Assembly: GCA_949126835.1 (NCBI GenBank)
Contig: OX421506.1
Span: forward strand, 15,224,284 to 15,288,283
Direction: 5' to 3'
Length of the DNA: 64,000 bases
From: Anisus vortex
Lineage: Eukaryota; Mollusca; Gastropoda; Planorbidae
Positions 10,267-22,955 of this stretch are shown one piece after another; positions within the stretch are counted from its first letter, which is position 1; each line of letters opens with the position of its first letter. The notes beneath the pieces are model-generated. The model was not told the origin of the DNA and ran no database searches. It was given only the letters and a program-made list of their open reading frames with translations. The translations under genes were made by a program, and so were the position numbers.

Positions 10267-13200
10267 ATGCCTCCTAAAAAGAAACCAAATGAACCTACCA
10301 AAAAGACGGAACTGAAGAAAAAAGAGAAAATTATTGAGGTACCTATTGAAAAGTAAAAATATCCTTTTAATTGTAAGTTTACACTCAAAACAGATTGTGG
10401 CTGAAACCAAGAATACGTAAAAATATCAATTAAATTAGGCCTAACTAGAGGTCTAGATTAGATCTAGACTGGTCTAGTGGAAAGTAGGATATATTTTTGA
10501 AGTGTTGAGACTAAGTTACATTTACAGTTTAAGATTTAAGGATTTTAACATTATTATATTTAAGTTGATACCAGGCGTATCATTTGAAGATAATGGAGAA
10601 AGCCTCCATCTAAAATCTAACGTCTACTCTAAGTCGCTAAGTTCATTGATCTCTCGCAGGAAGAGGGTTCAAACTCAAACCTTAAAAAGAGGATTTCAAT
10701 GGTAGATCTAAAATATATAATTAAAATCGGACCACAAATAAAAAATGTATGACTTTTTAAGTGATGAACTTTGAGTAACAAAGACAAGGAAATCTGAAGC
10801 TGACTTTTATTAGGGCAATAATCAATATCAATTAAAATTAGGATTTAAATTATTTGTGTTACCTGCCCCTTGCGCTTGCCTTTGTATTTTCCAGCCAACT
10901 TAATTTTATGTACTTTGTGTTAACTCTTTAAAGCCTTAATTTTTTCACGTTTTGCCAGAATTATTTTCCCTTGAATTTTTTTTTGACTGGGTAGAATTAG
11001 AAATTATTTTTTTTCTCTAATATTTCAAAACAATTATTGTATGTATGTGGTATCATTGTGTAGGGAATCGAAATACCTATTTAGTGATCTTAATATTTTG
11101 TTATTTTATATTTTTATATTTCTGTAGTTTGTGTTAAAAATCTGACCTTTTTTTAAAGACACCAAAAACGACAAACAAAAAAGCAGAAAAAAAACATTCT
11201 TATTTATAAAATTCAACAAACTCCTTTTTGCAATTATGTTAAATAAAAAGAAAATTTACTATCCTTTAAAATGATACTAAATATGTATGGTTTCTTTTGG
11301 TTAATTATTAATATTTCCTTTCAAAATGGACAAGGGTATATTAGAATTTTACAATTGGGCTATCAGCTTATCGATCAGCTGACTGTGACGCAGTTGATGA
11401 TTGAGAAATGAGTAGGCTAGTTCATCATGTTCCCTGTTAGCTTCACTACAGTCATCTTCAGTTTCCGAACAACTAGTTAAAATGAAATCGTTGTCACTAT
11501 CGTCTAATTCATTGTCTAAACAAGAATTTAAAAGATCCCTGTAGGCTTACGACGCTCCTTCAAAGCGTTGGTTCACCTTAGCCTATGATGGGTGATGGCC
11601 TATCTATTTTCATCTTGTTTACGCCGTAAAATGGCTTAAACTAAATAAAATTAGAGTTACTTCGATTGGTTTTTCATCCGGGAATGTGTAGTAATGAAAA
11701 CAATCCGTATAAATTTTGTGTATTCAGAGCTTTTAGGGTCTAAGCGTACGTATACAAGGAACGATTCACTTATTGTTTGGGCGTTTTCGCACAATCCAAT
11801 CGACGATTTAATTGTCGAATGGGTTTTTAAGAGTTAAAAAGTTGCGCATCCATATTTTTATATAAAATGGACAATTTTAGTTAGGCATAGTTAAAACTAG
11901 GGATGTTAAAACCGTATTTTTTCCAAAAACGGTTTTTGGTTCTATAAAACCGGATTTCAATTCTCCCCCCCCCCTGTCACAAGTTACAGGCCGGAAAAGC
12001 TAAATGTGCGTAGTTTTGTAGGTATATTTGAAAAATACTTCAAACTTAATTAGTGTTTGCAGGGCATTCATTGGGTTGATTTGTGTGAATACAATATGAT
12101 TTTGTACTCTTTACCATAAAATTCTTTAGAACTAAAAAAAAATCTGGGCTTATTGATTACAACCGAAAATAGCTTTCAATTTTTTTTTCAATAGTGATAA
12201 TCAAGTTACCGATTATCGTTGACCATAATATTAAGACGCTTTTGAAGAGGCATATAAATATGGTAACTTGTAAAATAATGTATTGAAAGGTTTCGCGTAG
12301 CAGAAATAAAAAGAATGTGTATTTAATAGTGCCGATAATAATAAAGCACAGACGCGGTGTCTAGCCAAATTATTCAGGGTCACGGGGAAGGGCTTGCATC
12401 TCTTCATTGCGTACATCAAAGAGCAGCGCACATCTAAAGGATAAGCAGACAAGTAAAAAGATTAATGTTAATTGTAACTGTAATTTAACAATTGGTTTGA
12501 TGTTGTTTTTATCGCAAGCCATAGTTAGTATTTGAAAACACAAGAAGCACAATATCTAATACTAAACAGTGTTAGCAAGGCATTTCAGGAATTGTTTTGT
12601 GCGATTCCAACATTATTTATTTAAAATATTTCCATTATAACCAAAAACAAAGGGTCTTCTACTTGAAGTAATGATTACCTTCCAACTTCTAACCAACAAA
12701 CCAAAATCCGGTTTTGAAAATCAAAACCGGTTTTAGGATTTAAAACCGGAATCCGGTATTCCGGTTTTCGTTTAACATCCCTAGTTAAAACACTTATCTA
12801 CATCACAGAATATTTTTAGCGCCCTAACAGTACAAGTCATTTATTAATTTACTGATAAGCAGAATGGGTGAATTCAATGGCTTAAAATCCTAAGAAAACA
12901 TAATCGCAATACATAAGAAATGTTCACTAAGAGGGAATTTAAGTGTATTTGTAAAAAAAATTGATCTGGTACGAATTCATTAAATTATACACTAAAATAC
13001 ATTTTTCCAAATGCACCACAATCAAGCAAAGACTGGGCACAGTTTATTTACCACAATTCGTTAAGTCAAAATCGGAAATTCACATACTTAAATCAACTTA
13101 GGGTCATTAAACTAATTCGTAATTGTATCAGTGAGTTTCAGATTCTAATGAGACATAGGGCAGCAAATATAATTTGTTGAAATAAAAATATCTAAATCTA

Positions 13201-16200
13201 ATAGAAATTGAATAAAATTTACAAATAAACAATATTAAAATTATTTAAGGAAGTATATATAAAAAAAAGATTTAGCCTAAATATCAAAGCGGGAGGTGTG
13301 ACTATTTTGGCGCTGTCATTTTAGAACTAACGAATAAAAAAAATATTTTTTTTTAAAGTTCATAATTCATAAATGAATCTCTGTATAAAGCACTTATATA
13401 AATTTTTATTTTATGTTTCTACCAAAAAATTATGACATAGTCTTCTCAGATATTCCATGATGTTTTGCCTTTAAAACCCACATTTTTAATCACTAGTTTT
13501 TATGCCCATCAAATTGATTGTTAAAATAATAAAAAATATAAAAAGAAAGAAAATGATAAAACAAACATACAAAGAAAAAATAACAAACAATATTACAACA
13601 TTTGCTCTGTTTCTCTCGTAATTGGAGTTATCAACAGTTATTGGAAACTAAAACTCTTGTCCCTTACTTTTTCTTTTCATGGCTTATTGTTTATTTTGTT
13701 TTGTAGGACAAAACATTTGGTTTGAAGAATAAAAAAGGTGCGAAGCAACAGAAATTCATCCAAAATGTGACGCAACAAGTTGTTCATGGCAACCAGAAAT
13801 CCAGACGTGTAAGTGCAGTATTTCAACTCAGTAGACCTTAATGAAATATATAATATAGGACTTTTTAGATGTGATAGTGTTTCTTCTGGGCACATTCTCA
13901 ATGCTTTCATGATGTGTTGTAGTTATATATATGCTTTATCTGGTGATTACTCTGTTGTTGTGATATGTGATGTTGTGATACTTTATAGTTAGACGCTCAA
14001 CAACAAGCAGAAAAGGAGAAGAAGAAAGATGAGAAGAAAAAGTTACAAGAAGAGATCAATGCCCTGTTCAAGCCAGTTGCCCAGACTGTGGCCAAAGGTT
14101 GGAGCCATGCTTAAATCTATTGCGCATTAGACTATATAGATTAGTTTTCTTCATGGTATGTTTAGTTCCATTCAACACTTACCTTTTTTGTCTTTGTGTT
14201 TCAGGTGTGGATCCCAAGTCGGTGTTGTGTGCTTTCTTCAAGCAAGGACAATGTTCCAAGGGGGATAAATGTAAATTTTCTCACGACTTGACTATTGAAA
14301 GGAGAGGTGAAAAAAGAAACATTTATGAAGATAAAAAAGGTAAATTGTGTTCAGCTTTTTATTTCATCAATATATATCAGGTGCTAGTGCTAGGTCTGTT
14401 ATATAGGGTCAAACAAAATATGATAAAACAAAACAAGGAAAGAGCAAGACATAGATACTCTGAGACATATATGTATTGGGGGGTTACATTATATAATGTG
14501 ATACCTCTTTTGTTGGGGGTTACATTATATAATGTGAGACCTCTGTAGTTGGGGGCTACATTATATAATGTGAGACCTCTGTAGTTGGGGGTTACATTAT
14601 ATAATGTGAGACCTCTGTAGTTGGGGGTTACATTATATAATGTGAGACCTCTGTAGTTGGGGGTTACATTATATAATGTGAGACCTCTGTAGTTGGGGGT
14701 TACATTATATAATGTGAGACCTCTGTAGTTGGGGGTTACATTATATAATGTGAGACCTCTGTAGTTGGGGGGCTACATTATATAATGTGAGACCTCTGTA
14801 GTTGGGGGTTACATTATAATAAATATAATGTGAGACCTCTGTAGCTGGGGGCTACATTATATAATGTGAGACCTCTGTAGTTGGGGGTTACATTATATAA
14901 TGTGAGACCTCTGTAGTTAGGGGCTACATTATATAATGTGAGACATTATTTAAGCCCACTGACTTCCCTAAACCTTGACAAAGGGAAATATTCCTTTGCA
15001 AAGCTTTAGATTGATCATTATCAAATTAAAATATTCTTTTCTAATAATGGGAAAAGTTTGGTTTTAAGTTTGGGGAAAGGAACAAGTTTTGGGAATGTTT
15101 AATAATTTTGATAGAATTGATAAAGCATTTTGAAATAATTTTAAAACATAAAAAAAAAACAGAAATCTGTCATTAAGTAGTCCTAGGGAGTTAACAGTAT
15201 AAAGAAATGACAAACCAGTATTCTTTATTTTGTTCACAGCCATTTTTTTCAAAGTGGTACTGATAGGTTACATTCAAAATTGTGTCCCTTATAATAGATG
15301 TGATATATTGCACACAACAAAAAAATATTAGATTCATTTGCTGTTTCTGGGGTTCTGGTTATAAACTTCTCTATAGTTTATTCTAAGAGCAGACCTGCCT
15401 ACCCGTACGCTTTGGGCGTATTTTCGTACGCTTTAGGATACAAAATACGGCTGTTACACCGAGCGTCTTAAAAATACGACTTCTTGAATAAAAAAATATG
15501 ATTTCGCAATTTTTCGTTTTATTTCTTTTCTTTTCGGTAATTAGACGATCACTAAACCGCAGTTACATAAAACCGATGTTTTGATTGGTCGGAAATGGAT
15601 ATCCTCTGTTTCAATACCTAACTTGTTACACGGTGCGGCGACCTTGACCTGATATCCTTTTTTTCCTCTCGCAAATATCCAAATTCGGCGATCAAAAGTA
15701 TGGTTGACAGCAAACTTACACTTATACAGCGTGCACGAAATCATGAAACAGATGAAGAAGAAGCTTCCGATTCTGCTCCGAGTAAAAAAGCGAAGGGGTA
15801 GGCTATTCTGCTTGGGTGCAAGAGTATAGAGTGCCGGCTATCGGCCAATTTAAGTTTTGGGAAACTATAAATGATCAACTTTTTTCTTTCATGAAAACTT
15901 AAAAGGCGAAAAAAAACGCATGTGTGATTCTATATTTATTTTTAGGTCAGGGTTTCCCCAGTTTTTTGCTTTCGTGGCCCGGTAATTTGTATAGGCCTAC
16001 TCGTGCCTCCAGAGTTTTACAAACTTTTTTTTAGCGCAATTCCGTAATGTAGCTTTTTTTTGGACCCTGTAGTTTCATAGGCTATAGTCTAGATCTATAT
16101 AAATCTCCAAGAAGTCAACGTTTTTATGGTCTGACACTGCAATCGGTAATAAGCCTACTTCACGCGAATTTGTTTTTAGGTCAATCTGTACGTCACGCAC

Positions 16201-19200
16201 ACTTTACTCGCGGCTTTCTTTTAAATTCTTGACGTTTTATTTTACTAACGGAGAGATTAAAACTCGTTGTTTTCATTACAATAAAACTTTTGTTTATCAG
16301 CCTACTAAATCGAAAGCAACTATTTATTAATAGACTTGATCTCGGCTCAACGTTTCAATTATTGCTATCAATGATTCGATGATGTAAAATCGTCACTATA
16401 AACTTGTTTTTGTACAACACGGAGCTCGCTGTAGGCCCTACATTGTTAGTAGTACCTAACTTGTTACACGGCGCGGCGACCTTGACCTGATATCCTTTTT
16501 TTCCTCTCGCAAATGTCCAAAGTATGACAGCGTGCACGAAATCATGAAACAGATGACAAAGAAGCTTCCGAGTCTGCTCCGAGTAAAAAAGCGAAGGTGT
16601 ATTCTGCTCGGAAGCAAAAGTTTATAAATAAATATTCTATGAAATATAAGTACTTGCATGTGTCATTGAAAAGTGACACATCGGCACACTGCACTATTTG
16701 TCATATCGACTTATTGGTGGGACACGGAGGGCTCTATGACTGTAAGAGACATGACGAATCGGAGTCGCACCAGAAACTGGCTGTTGAGAAAGAAAAGTCT
16801 AGACCTACACAAAATATTAGGTTTTTTCTTATGAAGCCTGAGCCCGTCGCTGGGGAGGAGCAACTTCAGCGTGACGTGACTCGTGCAGAAGTTATGATTT
16901 GCAACATCATTGTTGACAATAACTTGTCGCTGTCGTGCTCTGATGTGCTGACAAAGGCTGTGGCGTCGATGTTGACTTGTTGATGCATGCATAAGTGGCA
17001 GACGTCAAATTGCAGGAGTCTTGCAGTTTCAGCAATCTGGAATTCATCATCAACAGATTTCCTGTCCTGGTCACAACACCTCACTAGACAAAGTTGCTGA
17101 GCAGGTCTGCCTATATCAATCTACTGATGTGTCAGGGTGCATCAAGGACAGATTTGGTTTTCTATTGCTGAAATGAAGCATGAAGATACTGACAGCTTGA
17201 TGTTTGGGGACTTGGCGAATGTGATGCTGGGGCTTCTCACCATACCACACAGCAGTGCCCAATGCGAACGTGTTTTCAGCTGTGTCAGGAAGAACCGGAC
17301 ACCACAGCGTTTCTCAATGTCTGACCAGACCATGGAGAGCCTTCTGGTGCTCAAGTCCCGGCCAGTGGGCATTTTGGAGTCTGTAAAGGCTCTTAATGAT
17401 AAAGACTTAAAAGTGCTAAAAGGGGCATACTACCAGAGTCTAAAGAAGAATGACCAAACTAGCTGAAGTAACCAAATGGAGGAGGACAGAAAAATTATTG
17501 AACACACACCAGCTGTCTATTTTGTTAACATTTTCAACATACATTTATTAAATTGTGCTGAAAATACAAAACAGATTTTGTTTGCTTGTTTTAAACATTA
17601 AATGAAACAACTGTTTAAATTTTAATGACTATTATTTTGAAAAATTGGTGCGATAGATGACAATTATTATTGCATAGTACACTTGACCTCGGAAAAGTAC
17701 ACTTTAGCCTTCTCAAGAATACTCCAAGCGTTTTTCCAGGGTAGACAGGTCTGTAAGAGTAATCTCCAATCAGGTTATTTTTTCCCTAAATGTTTCCTTT
17801 AAAGTTGCTCAAAGTTATATTCCTAGTGCTTTGTTTGTTTTTAAGAGATTGATTCCCTCACGCAATAATCGTTATTCTGTAGTTGACTGATTGTTGAATA
17901 TCTTTCAACAACCCTGTGTTTCTAGCCATTATATTTTTAAGTTATCTAAGTACTTGATGACAGAATTAATGCCACTATATTTATACCACTATTTGCTTTC
18001 TGTACAGACACCATGGAGAATTGGGATGAAGCCATGCTGGAAGATGTCATTAATCAAAAGCATGGTGAAAGTGATATGGCAAAGCCAAAAACTGCTATTG
18101 TAAGTCAAGAACAAAAAAAGCAATGATGTTTTTTGAAGTTATTTGATACTTAAATTTTTTTTTTTCTGCTTCACTGTAACATTACATTCAGTGCAGGATT
18201 TTTATTGTATTTTCCATGACCCATATTGCGCAATGCTGCAAAACTGGCAGCTGATCAAGGAACAGCACTTTTTAAAAAAAAGTGTTCTGCGTTACACAAC
18301 TAAAACTAATCTTATCTAAGAATTTGCAATTATAAAAATGTTGAAAAACTTTTCTAATGGGAAAAGTAGAAGTATGCCAACTGTATATGACCAAAACAAT
18401 TACTTGCACGCATATAACATTTACGTTCCATCTTACCGTAGCTTTTGTTGCATTATTTAATATTGTATTTTATACACATTAAATTGGATGTTGATTTATA
18501 TAATTTATTATTGTTTATATTTGAATCATATACATAAGTGGTTAAAGCTTATGTGGGCTGGGCTAATTTTATGGCCTCTAATGTTCTTAATCTGGATCTG
18601 AACGTAGTATACATTAAATAGATATCACAGAATGTTGCGCTGTCACATGCTCATAGAATTATTCTATTCTATTTTTACAGATATGTAAATTTTTCCTGGA
18701 TGCAGTAGAAAGCAGTAAATACGGCTGGTTTTGGGAGTGTCCCAATGGATTGAAATGTATTTATAGGCACTGTTTACCTCCAGGTATTTTTTCTATCAGT
18801 AAAATAATGGCTTTAGAATTGACTAACTTGAAAAGTCCAGTTTAAAAGCAGTTTGATTCAAGCAATATTCTTATTCAAATACTCTGTATGCCAGTATACT
18901 AAGTAATTACAATTCAATGCTCCATAAAATCTAAAGGTGCGTTCGTTCAACCTAAATAAATTTTTAATTCTCTTAAAATATTTTTTTTTTTCATAACAAA
19001 AAAAATAGTTTTAATATTACAAACAATATTGTTTTATTCTAACACTACAATCCATGTTTGTTCAGGGTTTGTATTGAAAAAAGATCAGAGAAAAGATGAC
19101 AAGGATGACCAAATAACAATAGAGGAGTTGGTAGAAACTGAGGTACGTAGGGCAGTGATGAGACATTGAAACACATTGAAAGATTCTTACACTCACACAC

Positions 19201-22200
19201 AGGCTTGTATTGGCATTATAAATGATTGAATCAATAATTTCTCTTTTGAAATTCTTTCACAGCGAGCTGCATTGGGTCTGAATGTGACAAAAGTAACATT
19301 AGAATCATTCTTGAAATGGAAAGAGAGAAAGGTAATGAGCTCTAGATGGGTGGGAGATTTGCTTGCCATGCTTTAATTTCAGTGTCAAATTTTAGCTGTA
19401 GTCATTTACAATTTTATAGAGAGCATGGTAACCGTAGTACTATTTGCTTATTTACATAGTTACGTGACCTTGAAAGCTAAGCCATGTCTATTGCAATTAG
19501 GATTTCCTAGAAATAAATTGTTGCATTAAGTGTCCAAATTTTAGTTGCAATTGTAAAGCTGTAGTGTTTTTAATCATTTAGTCAGAAAGAAAACATCTCT
19601 GGTCTTTTGAAAACGAATAGAATTGGGACATGGTGGTCTGGTGAAAGCTAATTAGAATACCATTTGAAACACCAGCTATAAACACCAGGGTCTGGATGTT
19701 GCCCTCTGAGTCTACCCAGATATGATGGGTAACTGGCATTGGTATGGGAAAAGTAAATCTGACTAAGCTTTGTGCCGGCCACAAAATCCGCTTGGATGTG
19801 TTGACCAAGGAAACCTGCGTGACTCCATAGCCCTTTAAAACTATGTGGTCAACAAATCGATGCGTAACTAATACATTTATCCTATCGAGTCAAAAGTACA
19901 ATTATCAATGACTTTTTTTTACAGATCACCAACAACTGTTGAAATTTTTTTTTTTACATTTTCATTTTGCTAGAAACAAGAAAAAATAGAGAAACATTTA
20001 GCAGATCAAGAAAAGAAAAAAGCTGATTATAAAGCCGGTCGTACTGTTGGAGTGAGTACTGTTTCTTTCTTCTATTTAACCCTTATAATACCAGGTGTGT
20101 CAATTTGCCACAGATTGATTTTACTCCTGTACACTTAACTAAATATTCCCCTAGTGGACTAATTTATGCACAAAAATGGTGCTGAAACCTTCCACCAGTC
20201 TCTGGGGTAGAGGGGGAGTTGAATCAGTTCTTGCCTTTTAGATAAGTCAACAGCTGAGTATATGCATGGATCTACAGTTGTTGTCAAAGTTGTGACATCG
20301 CCTAGATGAAACAAATGCCTGGGACAAAAAGTTGATGGTAAAATAATATCCACATACCAGGGGTGTGTAACATCTTTCATCATTGGGCCTTATAAGAAAT
20401 TTGATACAACAAAAGGGGTGAAACATGTGAATTTATTTGGCGCACCTTGTGACAAGCAGGCTATTTGTTGCTCGACCCAGTGGTATACTAAGCTTTACAA
20501 AGCTCAAAGTTGTGCTGATACTGAAAAGGTTGAAATGGGACAAAATTAAATTATTGTACTTAGTGATAATGAACAGTTGTTACTTAACAACAGAAAATCC
20601 TACGTAATGAAATGTTGATGTTGTGAGATATAGGATAAAAAGACTGTAAAACACATTTAGACAAATTATCTGATATGAAACAGCCAATTCTTCTATACAG
20701 AAAATTATTGTGTCCTACTCTTATCCATGGTTTGGGTCTTGTCTTTCATTTTCATTTGTTTTTTTGTTTTTTAATAATGTTAAGTTGTTTGTTTTCATAG
20801 TTTGTTAAGGCAACCCCTGCCTCTGAGCCACTTGAGAAGAAAGAATGGATTTAAATTTGTCAAAAATATATTTCGGTTTTTCAAAGTACATATTTTTTCT
20901 CCTGAGCCGTTTCCCATATCTACATTTTCCATTGAGAGTTTTTGTAGGTACAAAATTTGATGCTGAATGAAACGAGTGTTTTAATGATGGCTTTCATTTA
21001 CTATAGTTGTGCATTTCATTTTTTCTTTCCTCTGTTGTCTACAGATCAGTGGTCGTCAGATGTTTGAGTTCAACCCTGACCTTGTACTTGCTGATGATGA
21101 TGAAGCTCAGGAAGGAGAAATAGAAAGGGAACTAGAGGAAGATGTAAGGAGGGAGCAAACACACATATATTTTATTCCTTTTTTATGTCATTTGTATAGC
21201 TTTCATATACAAAGTCTCTACATTGAATGAAATCATAATAGTCATTTGTATAGCTTTCATATACAGACTTCTCTACATTGAATGAAATCATAATATGTAT
21301 GCTCATTGCTATTGTAACATTTGAAACTTCTCAAGATCTGACCAGAAAAGAGTAGTGGATATATGTATATATAGAGAGAGAGTTGTTACATTTAATAAGG
21401 GGGCATGGTGGATGAGCGGCAGCGCCTTCGACTGGCATACCGAAGGTCCTGTGTTTTTCTCAAGTATTGATAATTGATGATGATCCTGGGCATACCCAGT
21501 TCTGATGGGTACCTGACCTTAGTTGGGGTAAAGTAAAGGCAGATGTGCATTGTGCTGGCCACACAATCACCTAGTATGCTGTGGTCACAGAAACTGGTGA
21601 ACGCTGCTTTACTGGCCCTATGGATCAATTTAGTCTGACGGAATACTTTACTTTTTACTTTACATTGAATGAAATACTATGTATGCTGACTACTATACAC
21701 AGCTTAATTTAATTGTAACATTTGAAACTTCCCAGGATCAGGACACCAGGGTTGTGGATATAAGTGAAGGCTCATGGGTAGCTGTTGAAGTAGACAACAC
21801 TGGAACCCAGGCAGCCACTGATAGACTTCAGAGTATGCAGGAAATGATGAAAAATACTAAACTGGCTGGTTAGTTTTTTTGTTTTTTTTTAAATTATTTT
21901 TTCTGATATGATACATATAGGGCCTACAATTATTTGACCTATTTCATTATACTTGATCTAGTGTTTCTTATTATAATCACTTCCTAGTTGTATACACGTC
22001 ATAAAGAAATAGTAATTTATAAACAATTCTAATTCTATGTTTGTATCTAATTCTATGCTTGTATCTAATTCTATGCTTGTATCTAATTCTATGCTTGTAT
22101 CTAATTCTATGCTTGTATCTAACTCTATGCTTGTATCTAATTCTATGCTTGTATCTAATTCTATGCTTGTATCTAATTCTATGCTTGTATCTAACTCTAT

Positions 22201-22955
22201 GCTTGTATCTAATTCTATGCTTGTATCTAATTCTATGTTTGTATCTAATTCTACACTTGTATCTATTTCTATGCTTGTATCTAATTCTATGTTTGAATCT
22301 AATTCTACTCATGTATCTACTTCTATGCTTGTATCTAATTCTATGTTTGTAATTTGTATCTAATTCTATATTTGTATCTAATTCTACCCTTTTATCTAAT
22401 TCTACCCTTTTATCTAATTCTATGTTTGTATCTAATTCTATGTTTGTATCTAATTCTATGCTTGTATCTAATTCTATGTTTGTATCTAATTCTACTCATG
22501 TATCTAGTTCTTTGCTTTTATCTAATTCTATCTTTGTAATTTGTATCTAATTCTATGTGTGTATCTAATTCTAATTCTACCCTTTTATCTAATTCAATGC
22601 TTGTTTCTAATTCTATGTTTGTATCTAATTCTATGCTTGTATCTAATTCTACATTTGTATCTAATTCTATGTTTGTATCTAATTCTATGTTTGCATCTAA
22701 TTCTATGTTTGTATCTAATTCTATGTTTGTATCTAATTCTATGTTTGTATCTAACTCCCAGAAGAAGCCAACAAACTTGATGAAGCTGCTGCCCTCACCT
22801 CCAGGCTCCAGGAAGAGGATGAAGATGGCGCCGGTGATAGCGCTGTCAACGGCAACCTTGACATTGACGAGGACCTGTTTGCCGGGGAAGATATAGACTT
22901 GATAGAGGACGATTTAGAAAACTTAGAATTAAACGATGGAGCTGAAGACTCATGA
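10267..22955 (+). CDS. ZC3H15: ZC3H15 (DFRP1) orthologue, 12 coding exons, complete
   Basis: Coding exons: 10267-10338, 13707-13808, 13989-14097, 14205-14339, 18008-18099, 18681-18783, 19066-19142, 19263-19331, 19974-20051, 21045-21143, 21736-21868, 22762-22955. They join in frame with GT..AG introns to 420 residues (human is about 426). The start is the ATG opening [10 protein letters not shown], as in the family. Residues 25-44 are the very conserved [18 protein letters not shown] block. The first CCCH finger has C103, C111, C117, H121; the second C172, C190, C196, H200. The DFRP region near residues 280-300 ([13 protein letters not shown]) and an acidic tail follow. Known role: a cytosolic partner that binds and stabilises the translation-associated GTPase DRG1. 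The fingers and tail are intact and I see no break. Introns 1 and 4 carry hAT elements, and introns 4 and 11 carry minisatellites. Confidence 0.95.
11898..12783. mobile_element. hAT-type element, 886 bp, with 8-bp target-site duplication
   Basis: The ends are inverted: TAGGGATGTTAAA at the left and TTTAACATCCCTA at the right, with further CCGGTTTT-type subterminal pairing. The flanking 8 bp GTTAAAAC (11890-11897 and 12784-12791) are identical. This is the hAT signature. No transposase domain was recognised, so it is probably a non-autonomous or internally deleted copy. It sits in intron 1 of ZC3H15. Confidence 0.88.
14476..14944. repeat. 36-bp minisatellite with a palindrome in every unit, about 13 copies
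   Basis: Tandem 36-bp units in ZC3H15 intron 4, each with GGGGGTTACATT... and ending ACCTCTGTAGTT. Every full unit contains ACATTATATAATGT, a perfect 14-bp palindrome. One unit has a short insertion near 14815-14825. The array begins about 135 bp after the exon 4 donor site. Confidence 0.92.
15390..17753 (+). mobile_element. hAT transposon with broken transposase, internal duplication
   Basis: Terminal repeats CAGACCTGCCTACCC (left) and GGGTAGACAGGTCTG (right) flank 2364 bp in ZC3H15 intron 4. A flush 6-bp direct repeat TAAGAG borders both ends. Coding remnants on the + strand: an N-terminal frame (16597-16983) with a lysine-rich PSKKAKV-like stretch before it and a BED-like finger (CTIC...HDESESH), and a C-terminal frame (17137-17466) with the hAT dimerisation motif [16 protein letters not shown]. 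The catalytic middle is missing between them. About 170 bp around the transposase start occurs twice (about 15615-15825 and 16452-16622). A further degraded insertion may lie between the copies near 15955. Confidence 0.85.
19625..19835 (+). mobile_element. tRNA-derived SINE (family C) copy
   Basis: Matches the body of the SINEs at 21399, 27502 and 57005: a GAGTCTACCC block, a TGATGGGTA block, AAAGTAAA, GCCGGCCACA and a GGAAAC block. The head is degraded. It lies in ZC3H15 intron 8. Confidence 0.7.
20676..20860 (-). mobile_element. CR1-like LINE 3' fragment
   Basis: Similar to the 3' end at 2500-2680 (ATTATTG, TCCTAC, CCATGG and TTAATAATGTTAAGTTG blocks in the same order). It lies in ZC3H15 intron 9 and has no coding capacity. 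Confidence 0.6.
21183..21362 (+). repeat. Local duplications, including a decayed copy of exon 11's start
   Basis: A segment of about 60 bp (CATTTGTATAGCTTTCATAT...) is tandemly repeated at 21183-21295. The following stretch 21278-21362 resembles the end of the same intron plus the first bases of exon 11 (21661-21770): both contain TGTAACATTTGAAACTTC, then CAAG or CCAG, then GATC..., then a GTGGATATA block. This looks like an old tandem duplication of an intron/exon border in which the copy lost its function. Confidence 0.6.
21399..21663 (+). mobile_element. tRNA-derived SINE (family C), near full length
   Basis: It starts with GGGGGCATGGTGGATGAGCG (A-box-like head), continues with CTTCGACTGGCATACCGAAGG and a degenerate B box, and has the family body GGGGTAAAGTAAAGGC, GCTGGCCACAC and a CACAGAAACTGGTGAACGCTG block. 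It ends in an ACTTT-rich tail. It sits in ZC3H15 intron 10. Confidence 0.82.
22021..22757. repeat. 18-bp minisatellite abutting a splice acceptor, about 40 copies
   Basis: Units of TTCTATGCTTGTATCTAA and variants fill most of ZC3H15 intron 11 and run up to the last unit, which merges into the acceptor CTAACTCCCAG before exon 12 (22762). Because 18 is a multiple of 3 and the unit lacks stops in several frames, it yields long hexapeptide-repeat reading frames on both strands; I regard these as artefacts. Confidence 0.93.

Noticed and set aside
12231..12552. Minus-strand frames inside the 886-bp hAT element as a transposase
   Set aside because: Short, overlapping in two frames, and without a recognisable hAT motif.
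15541..16537. Two short minus-strand frames sharing [15 protein letters not shown]
   Set aside because: They arise from the internal duplicated segment of the hAT element read antisense, not from a conserved peptide.
22037..22896. Long repetitive reading frames (SNSMLV-like, YLILCL-like, and RYKHRI-like on the minus strand)
   Set aside because: They are translations of the 18-bp intronic minisatellite, open only because 18 is a multiple of three.
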